From the NCBI GenBank assembly GCA_964415465.1, contig CAYQAL010000025.1, positions 1 through 12,452 of the forward strand: a stretch of DNA of 12,452 nt. Direction: 5' to 3'. This DNA comes from JAGOTP01 sp964415465 (GTDB taxonomy: Bacteria > Patescibacteriota > Patescibacteriia > 2-12-FULL-60-25). Below the pieces are notes generated by a model. It ran no database searches. It saw nothing but the letters and a program-made list of their open reading frames with translations, and was not told the origin of the DNA. Below are positions 5,581 through 12,127 of this stretch, in pieces; the stretch's first letter is position 1, and every line of letters starts with the position of its first letter. The position numbers and the translations under genes were made by a program.

Positions 5581-5642
5581 GTCACTGCGGCTCAGTGACT
5601 GAAGAGGGGAGGCCACACGCACCGTTCGCCACATCCGTGGCC
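5581..5642 (+). other. structured 3' region after the GC-rich gene
   Basis: GTCACTG/CAGTGAC (5581-5587 with 5593-5599) is a perfect 7-bp hairpin 13 nt after the stop codon. GGCCAC/GTGGCC (5611-5616 with 5637-5642) follows. Partial pairing of GGGGA (5606-5610) with TCTCCCC (5660-5666) could enclose the second hairpin. Neither is followed by a U-tract, so these are more likely mRNA-protecting structures than terminators. Confidence 0.4.
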
Positions 5643-5715
5643 AACGACTCGCGCAGGCCTCTCCCCCTGAATGACCATCTGATCTCGATCGGATTGTCTG
5701 AAGGGCAATCGCATG

Positions 5716-5759
5716 ACACTCTTGTTCTTTTCAATAAAGACAAGAGTGTTTGTGTTTTT
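5716..5759 (+). terminator. rho-independent terminator
   Basis: ACACTCTTGTTCTTT (5716-5730) pairs with AAAGACAAGAGTGT (5736-5749): a 14-bp stem with one bulged T and a TCAAT loop. TTGTGTTTTT follows. This is the clearest intrinsic terminator in the window and closes the unit of the gene at 5034. The DNA around it is AT-rich, like the host genes. Confidence 0.8.
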
Positions 5760-5760
5760 A

Positions 5761-5824
5761 CGGGCAGCAAGCGATGTATCAAAATATGATTGGTATTACG
5801 CTTGCCGCCCGTGAAGGACACGGG
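5761..5824 (+). promoter_or_regulatory. overlapping hairpins in the leader of the HD-like gene
   Basis: CGGGCAGCAAGCG (5761-5773) pairs with CGCTTGCCGCCCG (5799-5811) with one mismatch over 13 bp, around an AT-rich 25-nt loop. CCCGTG (5808-5813) pairs perfectly with CACGGG (5819-5824) around AAGGA. The two share 5808-5811 and cannot form together, which would suit a switch. I could not find a convincing -35 for the downstream gene; weak -10-like TATGAT (5785-5790) and TGGTATTAC (5791-5799) lie in the loop. Confidence 0.4.
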
Positions 5825-5866
5825 TGTGCTACATCGAGACCGGACAGGATTCGGTTCTCTGAGTGA
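5774..5866 (+). CDS. possible 30-residue upstream ORF ending in the Shine-Dalgarno
   Basis: ATG 5774 opens a 30-codon frame (MYQNMIGITLAAREGHG then on to RIRFSE). Its TGA (5864-5866) overlaps the GAGGT Shine-Dalgarno (5865-5869) of the gene starting at 5875. A ribosome ending here would be placed for reinitiation, giving translational coupling. No ribosome site precedes the ATG and its codons are mixed, so it may be chance. Confidence 0.25.
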   Translation: MYQNMIGITLAAREGHGCATSRPDRIRFSE

Positions 5867-5874
5867 GGTACGCC

Positions 5875-7068
5875 ATGACGATGATTGAACAACGAAACGG
5901 ATTGAAGGATCTCCTCGAGTCGGTGCCGGAAGACCTTCGCGGCGATGTGGAGCTCTCGTTCCAAGTTCCCCAGCGGGGGCCGCACCACCGTGAGGGGGGC
6001 TTCATGCGCTCCCACCTGCTCCTCGTGCTCGACGCCCTCGAGGCGATGGGCGACGAGCGCCCGCGCTTCGACGCGCGGATCCCTGGCGAGTTCCAGCTCG
6101 CGCTGCACGTCGCGGCGGGGCTGAGCCTCAAGGTCGCGCGCGCCTACGTCGCGCTCCACGACCTCTTCAAGCGCCACTGCATGACCTTCGTCCTCGAGGG
6201 CGGCCACAAAGTCGCCATGTCGTGGGCGGACTGGCAGGCGGTGCTCGACGGCCACGTTCACGGCGCCGAGGTCCGCGAGGGCAACGAGGAGGCGCTGAAG
6301 GCGGTGCTCGACGACCTCAAGGTCGAGAGCATCTCCTACTACCAGGAGCGTTCGGCCGAGGGCGGCGGTAAGCCGACCAAGGTCATGCACGGCCCTGAGG
6401 CCGCCGACTCCCTGCGCGCCCGAGGCGACATCTCGGACCTCGTGGTCGACGCGATCGACACGCACGAGGTGGCCTTCAACTTCGTGCCCGGGCGCGTGAA
6501 CATCGACCTGGTCGAGCGCAAGTTCGGCGAGTGGGACGACCTGAAGGTGAACTTCATGGTCGTCGTCAACCTGGCCGACCAGCTCGGCTCCCTCGGGCCC
6601 GACGGCCAGCCGGACATCTCCCCGGTGCTCGCGCTCATCGACTCGATCGACGCGTTCCGGGCCTTCCGCGCGCTCCAGCACAGCCTGCAGCTTGCGCGCG
6701 AGGGCGCCCCGGGCCACCGCAGGGTGCGCTTCGACGAGCAGAAGCTCGCCGGGGCTCTCGCCCGGATCCGCAAGAACGACAACGCCTTCCCCGAGATCCG
6801 GGAGTTCGGCGGGTTCATCAACGCGGCCGGGACGGCCTTCGACGCCCTCGTGAAGGAGTGCGAGCTCCCGACCTACGACGAGACCGTCCTCCGCATCGCG
6901 TTGGACGAGCTCGTCGAGGAGAAGAAGCTCGACGCGTCCCTCGTCGACGAGATCATCGCGTGTCTGCTCGCCGACGGCGCCATCTCGAAGGTGGTCGGCG
7001 CCAAGCTCGGCAAGGGCAACCAGCTCGTGCGCAAGGCGATCGAGAAGGCGGTCGTGAAGACGACCTGA
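5875..7068 (+). CDS. GC-rich HD-domain-like metal phosphohydrolase with long insertion
   Basis: A 397-residue protein, recognised from residue order only. H47 (FMRSHLLLVLDAL), H95-D96 (VALHDLFKRH), H172 (MHGPEAADSLRARG), H197 (VDAIDTHEVAF) and D235 (VVNLADQLGSL) reproduce the H...HD...H...H...D ligand pattern of the HD superfamily. That superfamily uses one or two metal ions to hydrolyse phosphate esters in nucleotides, cyclic dinucleotides or (p)ppGpp. About 75 residues separate HD from H172, longer than usual. Residues about 250-397 form a helical C-terminal region I do not recognise. ATG 5875 follows GAGGT by 5 nt; GTG 5863 upstream overlaps that site and is unlikely. Codons end almost always in G or C except in the first 40. 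A hairpin terminator follows the gene. Confidence 0.65.
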   Translation: MTMIEQRNGLKDLLESVPEDLRGDVELSFQVPQRGPHHREGGFMRSHLLLVLDALEAMGDERPRFDARIPGEFQLALHVAAGLSLKVARAYVALHDLFKRHCMTFVLEGGHKVAMSWADWQAVLDGHVHGAEVREGNEEALKAVLDDLKVESISYYQERSAEGGGKPTKVMHGPEAADSLRARGDISDLVVDAIDTHEVAFNFVPGRVNIDLVERKFGEWDDLKVNFMVVVNLADQLGSLGPDGQPDISPVLALIDSIDAFRAFRALQHSLQLAREGAPGHRRVRFDEQKLAGALARIRKNDNAFPEIREFGGFINAAGTAFDALVKECELPTYDETVLRIALDELVEEKKLDASLVDEIIACLLADGAISKVVGAKLGKGNQLVRKAIEKAVVKTT

Positions 7069-7219
7069 TTCTCGCCTGACTGCGCTACGTTCCAACCAAC
7101 TGATCGAGTCCGCCATGGCTCTATCCGTCGTGCCTTCCCCTCACTACATGGCTACCTGCGCCTCAGCGCTGGGAACCTCTTCCTGAAGGTCATCCAGGAA
7201 CAACCCAAGACATCAAGGA

Positions 7220-7259
7220 GGAACCCGCCCCAGTGCTGCTCAGCGCCGGGGCGGTTTCC
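7220..7259 (+). terminator. hairpin terminator after the HD-like gene
   Basis: GGAACCCGCCCC (7220-7231) pairs with GGGGCGGTTTCC (7248-7259) with one mismatch over 12 bp. Only a weak T-run follows (ATTTCAGAATT). It lies between the GC-rich gene and the next gene on the same strand and marks the return to moderate GC. Nothing else recognisable lies in 7069-7219. Confidence 0.6.
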
Positions 7260-7307
7260 ATTTCAGAATTATCTTCCCATTTGTTAGTATTTCGATCATA
7301 CAGCACT

Positions 7308-9707
7308 ATGAGCACCTTCGATTTAGAAAAGAGAAAATTGGGCGCCGTTTCAAGTACAGAAGTTTTTAAACAACCAGAAGTTGTCACTAAGCCTACTCCA
7401 CGAGAAAGATCGGCCGAGTTAGCTGAGCGCTTTCAACGCCTTGTTGGATCTCCTGTGTTTTTAGAGAAAAGGGATGAATTTGAGGCGGCTAGCAGGCATA
7501 TTCCGGATCGTTCACTAGAAGGGTATGTAAAGAGGCTAGAAAGTGCCGTTTTGTTGTCTGAAAAGTCACCTGTCACTTGTTTGACGCAGATGAATGGTGT
7601 CCTATTTGAACTCTCGAGAATTACGAAAGTAATTGAACAAGGGTTAGAAACGGTCGATTTTGATCGGTCAGTGTCAGAAGAAGTTGCATATAGGGGATAT
7701 GATGCGAAGGAAAAGGATTTTTCTGAGAAACGTCGTACGCCTAAAAAATCTCACATCAGCTCTGATGTGCCCCTTATTCGAGAAGTGGAAACGGCTTCAG
7801 GTGAAAAAGAACAGAAGCCGTATGTATACGAGACGAAATGTTATCCTCGAATGGTATATGGAGCGTCAGCAGCTGATAGAAATCAGGTTCTTAAATACCA
7901 AAAGGCGATTGAAGACGGCAAAATCGCCGGAGCGACGGTAGAAGTGGCTGGAAGAATCGATGGTGAGTTTTTAAAGTGGCTGATTGGGGAGTCGATTGTG
8001 GAGCGAGGCGCGGCTCCTGATGTAGAAGTGATTTATTCTCTGGAGCTTCCGAGTGGGACAGAATATAGACTTATCTTAAATGGCGGCCAGCCACAGAAGG
8101 GGTTGCGCTTTTTGAATGATTTAACGCTTTACACCCAAAAAGACCAAGAGGTTATCACGGGTATTTTTGGAGCAGTTCTTGATCATAGTATCATTTCGAT
8201 TTTATCCAGTAACGAAGTTAAAGATCCTTCCGAAACACTTCGTCCGCTTCTGGATGATCCTTATACAAAAATCGTCACGCGAGAAGCGTTTGACGAATAT
8301 ACAAATGGTCGAAAGCTGGCGCTTCATGAGGCATTCAAAAAGAAAGCTGAATCAGCGCTCGTCAACGTCAAGAACGAGCGTAGTTCTGTAGAGATTATGT
8401 CTTATTCAGAAGAAGAGCAAAAGATTGCTTTAGGACAGATCTTCGATCATTTTCAGGAGACTCTTCATCATGATCCAGCCTTGCAAGCGATGAGAGAGCG
8501 ATATGCGGTCGATGATGCAGCGCTTCGAGAGGAGATGATCGAACACGCCTACGAAATGGTAAAAAAAGTCGCTACGTTTGAGCAGGAGCGTGCGACAAAA
8601 AAAGAGAAGCGTCCGCGCCCTGGATATCAGGGAAAGCCTGAAGGAGTTGCTCTGTCTGTTGACAGCATTGTTTTTGACGCGGTCTATAATGTTCTTCGAA
8701 TGAAGAAAGGGGAGATGCCGCGATCGTATGATCAACCAGAACGTTTCGAAAAAGTGCGGTTAGATAATGTAATGGAATATCTAAAAACGCAGGAGCGGAC
8801 GTATCATACTTGCGAGATATATGATCCGATTACAGGAATGACAGAATCGTTCGTGGGAGATGGAACGCCAGAAGCGCGTAGACCGCTCGAGAAACGTAAG
8901 ACAAAGATTGCAGAAGAAAATGAACGCAGACTACGTGAAGCGTTTAAACAAGCCATCTCTGTTCATGGTGAACGCGAGCGTGAACTCGAAGCAAAAGAGA
9001 TCCGAACGGCTCATGAGGCTCGCGAGCTGCGTGTCCTCGCTGGAAAATCGTCTACGGATCTTCGAGAAATTAAAAATCTGGAAAAAGCCATTGATGGGCG
9101 TAAGACAGAGCTTCGTTCGCTCTCTCATCAGAAAGCTTCTTTAGACAAAGAGCTCAAAATGGCCCCAGAAGCAGAGAGGTCGGTTCTTCGTGAACGAGTT
9201 GGAGCGACGATGCGACTTCTCCAGCAGCGTTCGAAGGAATATGCCGCTCAAAATCAACTTGCTCAAGATCGAATCTTTGCTCTCTATAAACAAGTTATAG
9301 GTCACAAAGCTTGGCAAGACCAGGAGATACGGATCGTAAGCGAGGAAACTCGTAACTTAGTAAAGTTCATTTATACGGTGACAGCTGATGAAGAAGTCCT
9401 GCTTTGTGAAGAATTTCTTAAAGGAAACACCAAAAGACGCTCGACGCATTCAGAGGTTGCTCGAGGAAGAAACGTGTATGGAGCCGGTGAGATTGTATTT
9501 GAAAAAGCGCCAGGGGAGTCAGAATGGTTTGCGAAAGATCTAAATAATGGGTCGGGTCACTATCGGCCGAGTCGGCTGACGTTGCCCTACGTTGCTCATC
9601 TCGTTAGTAAGAAAATTGACCTCTCACGCTGCAAGTTGAATGATGTTCTATCACGTGGCGTGGCTGTCCCGGAGTATACCGCCGTACTTCAAACTCAAAC
9701 GGCGTAA
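7308..9707 (+). CDS. large 799-residue protein: possible PD-(D/E)XK-like core, coiled coil, C-terminal NNGSGHY motif
   Basis: I do not recognise the whole protein. Residues 173-199 contain VYETKCYPR, then RNQVLKYQKAI and a glycine/valine-rich strand (AGATVEVAGRID). E175-x-K177 followed by a Q-x6-K helix (Q193 onward) is the order seen in PD-(D/E)XK nucleases, but the upstream acidic residue is not certain. Residues about 520-655 are a long charged coiled coil. The C-terminal about 80 residues hold YGAGEIVFE, DLNNGSGHYRPSRLTLPYV (from residue 744) and a helix; NN-x-SGHY-x-P looks like a conserved module. No membrane segment is visible, so it is probably cytoplasmic. ATG 7308 was chosen because a GTG at 7233 lies within the preceding terminator hairpin. 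CATACA (7297-7302) ends 5 nt before it, a weak leaderless promoter. Confidence 0.75.
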   Translation: MSTFDLEKRKLGAVSSTEVFKQPEVVTKPTPRERSAELAERFQRLVGSPVFLEKRDEFEAASRHIPDRSLEGYVKRLESAVLLSEKSPVTCLTQMNGVLFELSRITKVIEQGLETVDFDRSVSEEVAYRGYDAKEKDFSEKRRTPKKSHISSDVPLIREVETASGEKEQKPYVYETKCYPRMVYGASAADRNQVLKYQKAIEDGKIAGATVEVAGRIDGEFLKWLIGESIVERGAAPDVEVIYSLELPSGTEYRLILNGGQPQKGLRFLNDLTLYTQKDQEVITGIFGAVLDHSIISILSSNEVKDPSETLRPLLDDPYTKIVTREAFDEYTNGRKLALHEAFKKKAESALVNVKNERSSVEIMSYSEEEQKIALGQIFDHFQETLHHDPALQAMRERYAVDDAALREEMIEHAYEMVKKVATFEQERATKKEKRPRPGYQGKPEGVALSVDSIVFDAVYNVLRMKKGEMPRSYDQPERFEKVRLDNVMEYLKTQERTYHTCEIYDPITGMTESFVGDGTPEARRPLEKRKTKIAEENERRLREAFKQAISVHGERERELEAKEIRTAHEARELRVLAGKSSTDLREIKNLEKAIDGRKTELRSLSHQKASLDKELKMAPEAERSVLRERVGATMRLLQQRSKEYAAQNQLAQDRIFALYKQVIGHKAWQDQEIRIVSEETRNLVKFIYTVTADEEVLLCEEFLKGNTKRRSTHSEVARGRNVYGAGEIVFEKAPGESEWFAKDLNNGSGHYRPSRLTLPYVAHLVSKKIDLSRCKLNDVLSRGVAVPEYTAVLQTQTA

Positions 9708-9743
9708 CTTCTTGGATGAATGAGAGAGCTGTATATCTCTACG

Positions 9744-9784
9744 GTACATAACACCCTCCGTATTTTACGGAGGGTGTTATGTAC
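9744..9784. terminator. 19-bp perfect hairpin between convergent genes
   Basis: Bases 9744-9762 (GTACATAACACCCTCC then GTA) pair perfectly with 9766-9784 around a TTT loop. It lies between the ends of the 799-residue protein gene and the convergent P-loop gene. It has no strong U-tract, but it is a symmetrical barrier likely to serve both strands. Confidence 0.7.
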
Positions 9785-9806
9785 TAACAGTAAAAGGACG
9801 GATTGG

Positions 9807-10853
9807 CTATTCAGCTTTTCCCAGCGTTTTTTCGAAAAATGCTTTGTAGTGAGCTTTTCTTGCACTTGGATCTTCCAAGCGTTCATTAGATAGCTCAACG
9901 TACTTGGTGTTTGGATTACTTAATACATTGTCACGGAGTGTTTTTACGAAGATTCCATGAACACGTTCAGGTACCTGAACGGTCACTGGTTTCATGGATT
10001 CAAAACTCGTAACCGTTTCGGCGTGTTCCCAGTCATAGTCATCATCGCCAGAAACACGCTTCTGCGTTCTTTCAAAAAGATTTTTGGCGGCCTCTGGTAA
10101 CTGTTCATCTGTCACTTTGCGTGGGTCAATGCCATCTGGATGAGATACGTAGACGGAAACGTCAGCCCCCGCTTCTGGCATAGTGGAAGAGCGAACTACG
10201 CTATATCCGCGAGCTTTTAGTTCTTTTGTAAGATGGTGAAGCAAAAGGTAAAGAGACCCAGAAATGTTGTTGTGGATCAGTTGTTTGCGAACTTCATCCA
10301 AGGTGGCTCCGTTTGCTAGCTCTACGTCTCGCATCATCTTAGCTAAAAGATTGAATCGTACGGTATCGCTATCCATTTCAACAACTTTTGAACCATACAA
10401 CTCTCGAATAGCTTCAAGAGCGGTCGACTTGCCACTTCCAGACAGTCCAAAGATGCTCAGTTCTTTTCCAGGTTTCGCGTCAGGAAGTGGGGGATAGTGA
10501 GCCAAAATCTCTTCGGCAAACTCAGAAAGCTTTTTTCCAAATTTTGCTTCAAATAAGATCATGCCCTCGGCATAGGAGGCATCTCTCCAAGGAGGAGCGC
10601 CGGGTTCTTTCGTCTTATATGTTTTTGAAAAGTAGCCAGCTTCTTCTTTAAACAGCTCAACTGCTTCTCCAGGTGCTTTAAGATGCGGAACGGCTCCATA
10701 GATCCGACGGTCGGGATTCCAAGGATTAGTCGCCTTCTCTGCCGTGGCCCGATCCTTGAATAAGGGCGACTGCTTTTCGCCTTCTATAGCGAGTCCAAAA
10801 TCCTTTACTGGGTCAGTTGGTGTCACTTCATGTAGCCGTTTTTCATCGGTCAT
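9807..10853 (-). CDS. P-loop kinase-like protein (zeta-toxin/polynucleotide-kinase type) with N-terminal extension
   Basis: A 348-residue protein. Walker A is GLSGSGKST (residues 136-144), after strand ELSIF. KVVEMDSDTVRF (156-167) supplies the D-x-D..R pattern that follows the first helix in zeta toxins and small-molecule or polynucleotide kinases. RGYSVVRSSTMPEAG (about 215-229) fits the next strand. Its substrate may be a nucleotide sugar, nucleic-acid end or other metabolite; the sequence does not say. The first 125 residues are an extension rich in proline and charged residues, with PWNPDRR and an aromatic helix, not typical of simple kinases. No small antitoxin gene is adjacent, so a toxin-antitoxin pair is not supported. 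The mRNA leader lacks a Shine-Dalgarno. Confidence 0.75.
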   Translation of the reverse strand: MTDEKRLHEVTPTDPVKDFGLAIEGEKQSPLFKDRATAEKATNPWNPDRRIYGAVPHLKAPGEAVELFKEEAGYFSKTYKTKEPGAPPWRDASYAEGMILFEAKFGKKLSEFAEEILAHYPPLPDAKPGKELSIFGLSGSGKSTALEAIRELYGSKVVEMDSDTVRFNLLAKMMRDVELANGATLDEVRKQLIHNNISGSLYLLLHHLTKELKARGYSVVRSSTMPEAGADVSVYVSHPDGIDPRKVTDEQLPEAAKNLFERTQKRVSGDDDYDWEHAETVTSFESMKPVTVQVPERVHGIFVKTLRDNVLSNPNTKYVELSNERLEDPSARKAHYKAFFEKTLGKAE

Positions 10854-10883
10854 ACAAAATAATGAAAAATAATGAGCATTCTT

Positions 10884-10892
10884 AGTATACCA
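10884..10892 (-). promoter_or_regulatory. extended -10 promoter of the P-loop gene
   Basis: Minus strand TGGTATACT (10892-10884) is an extended -10 with no clear -35. It lies 30 nt before ATG 10853. The leader is AT-rich (CATTATTTTTCATTATTTTG) and has no ribosome site. Confidence 0.5.
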
Positions 10893-10940
10893 ACCGGGCT
10901 TTCGAAAAAGATAGAGGAAAACCTGTATAATGTCTGGTTT

Positions 10941-12026
10941 TTATGAGAGCTCATTACTCTCGATGGGGAGTTTGCGTCGATTGTTGCTCAATGCATTTAG
11001 TCGACGCTTTGCTTCTTTGGGATTCACCTCTGCGTCAACCGCTTTATCGTAACTTTTCTCATCTTGAGGAATCGCCGTAATGATGCGCATTCTTTCACCT
11101 GGTCGTTGAAACGCGTTGAGAAACAAATGATGTTTTGTGAACACCATTAAACGTCGTCGTCCATCATCATCTCCAATCAGCGCTGCTTTCTGTACTTGTG
11201 GATTGTGTTCGGGTCGAGGTTCTTTAATGCAAGCGTCTAGTTCGTTGGTAAATGCGATAAATGCGTCTAGGGTCAGTTCATGTTTTGGTTTGGTTGTTCC
11301 ATCTTTTCCATAAAATCGACCGGCTTTTTCTTTGTTGCGGCGGTAGTCAAAGAAATGAGTGATGCCTGCATGGAAACCTGTTTCATCTTCTCCCCATTCG
11401 CCGGCTGCATTTGGGGAGCGTCCCCAGGCATCCAGAGCGGCGTGAAGCTCTGGATCGCTCGCTCGTGTAATGAGTTCTTCTTTTAGAGCGGCGAACTGTC
11501 GAACAATCTCTGTGCGTTGAACATCAATTTCTGCATACGCGTCGGCTTTTTCTTCTCGGTACTGCTCTTCTAATTCCGCACGAGTTTTTCCTTCAGCTTC
11601 GTTATATGCGACAAGCTGTCCCTCAACCATCAAAGCAGGGTTCATTCCAGATAGGTAGGCTTGCGCGCGTTTCAGTGCGGCTGGCCATTCACCTTTTAAT
11701 GCACGTTGTGCGCTAATAACATCCGGATATTTGTCTGATTGTTCTTCATTCAGAAGATCGACAGCGGTCTGTTCTTCTAAGGCTTTTTTCTCCTTTAATT
11801 TAACTCTTGCTTCACTTTCTATTTTACTTTGAATCTCCGTTACACGATTCTCATACTTTCTTACATGGATTGTCGCGACAGACGTTTCAAACTCAATTGA
11901 GTTCACGAGTGTAGTGAGAAGTTTAAGCGCCTCTCTCGCCTCGGTTTCTTGTTCGGTTTCAATACTTGCTTTTGTCTCAATTTGAGCTTTAGCTAGGCCA
12001 GTTCCGATTTCAGAAAATCCCTGCAT
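10941..12026 (-). CDS. coiled-coil protein of unknown function with a small C-terminal domain
   Basis: A 361-residue protein without signal peptide or membrane segment. Residues about 10-100 and 145-190 are highly charged heptad-like helices (IETEQETEAREALKLL, EIQSKIESEARVKLKEKKAL). A linker with WGRSPNAAGEWGEDETG follows. From about 225 a globular part begins (FFDYRRNKEKAGRFYGKDG, then LTLDAFIAFTNELDACI). RRLMVFTKHHLFLNAF and MRIITAIPQ (about 291-321) look like successive beta strands; the final 'RIITAI' strand recalls BrnT or RelE-like small toxins, a weak impression. It lies 87 bp upstream of the P-loop gene on the same strand, and each has its own promoter. No family is recognised. Confidence 0.65.
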   Translation of the reverse strand: MQGFSEIGTGLAKAQIETKASIETEQETEAREALKLLTTLVNSIEFETSVATIHVRKYENRVTEIQSKIESEARVKLKEKKALEEQTAVDLLNEEQSDKYPDVISAQRALKGEWPAALKRAQAYLSGMNPALMVEGQLVAYNEAEGKTRAELEEQYREEKADAYAEIDVQRTEIVRQFAALKEELITRASDPELHAALDAWGRSPNAAGEWGEDETGFHAGITHFFDYRRNKEKAGRFYGKDGTTKPKHELTLDAFIAFTNELDACIKEPRPEHNPQVQKAALIGDDDGRRRLMVFTKHHLFLNAFQRPGERMRIITAIPQDEKSYDKAVDAEVNPKEAKRRLNALSNNRRKLPIESNELS

Positions 12027-12060
12027 ACACGGGGTGGTAAAGAGTAATTTCTATGGAAAA

Positions 12061-12089
12061 AGTATAGCCCTTCTACTGACGCTCCCCAA
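12061..12089 (-). promoter_or_regulatory. promoter of the coiled-coil gene
   Basis: Minus strand TTGGGG (12089-12084), a 17-bp spacer, TATACT (12066-12061). The ATG at 12026 is 34 nt beyond the -10 box, and the leader shows no Shine-Dalgarno. Only half the -35 matches. Confidence 0.5.
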
Positions 12090-12112
12090 GGCTCGCTTTT
12101 TTTTCTTATTTC

Positions 12113-12121
12113 TGGTAGCAT
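12113..12121 (+). promoter_or_regulatory. extended -10 promoter of the SWIM gene, leaderless
   Basis: TGGTAGCAT (12113-12121) is an extended -10, and ATG 12128 begins 6 nt later with no ribosome site. The -35 is not clear. The spacing equals that of the promoters at 1350 and 3726. Confidence 0.5.
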
Positions 12122-12127
12122 CGGCCG

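Noticed and set aside
4943..5602. Long frame overlapping the GC-rich gene on the same strand
   Set aside because: It is out of frame with a better-supported gene, its product is a low-complexity Arg/Gly/Pro string typical of GC-rich shadow frames, and it has no ribosome site.
5863..5874. GTG start for the HD-like protein
   Set aside because: It overlaps the Shine-Dalgarno (GAGGT, 5865-5869) that is correctly spaced for ATG 5875.
5779..7116. Long minus-strand frame of 445 codons opposite the HD-like gene
   Set aside because: Such frames arise automatically opposite genes with G/C third positions. The translated product is repetitive in Glu/Val/Arg/Leu, and there is no start signal.
7113..7184. 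23-codon frame in the gap after the HD-like gene
   Set aside because: No Shine-Dalgarno, no promoter and no recognisable composition; likely chance.
7233..7307. In-frame GTG extension of the 799-residue protein preceded by AAGGAGG
   Set aside because: The GTG lies in the loop of a strong terminator hairpin (7220-7259), the spacing to the Shine-Dalgarno-like site is long, and the added residues look unlike the rest of the protein.
10926..10931. Perfect TATAAT on the plus strand
   Set aside because: No -35 at a suitable distance, and it would only read against two minus-strand genes.
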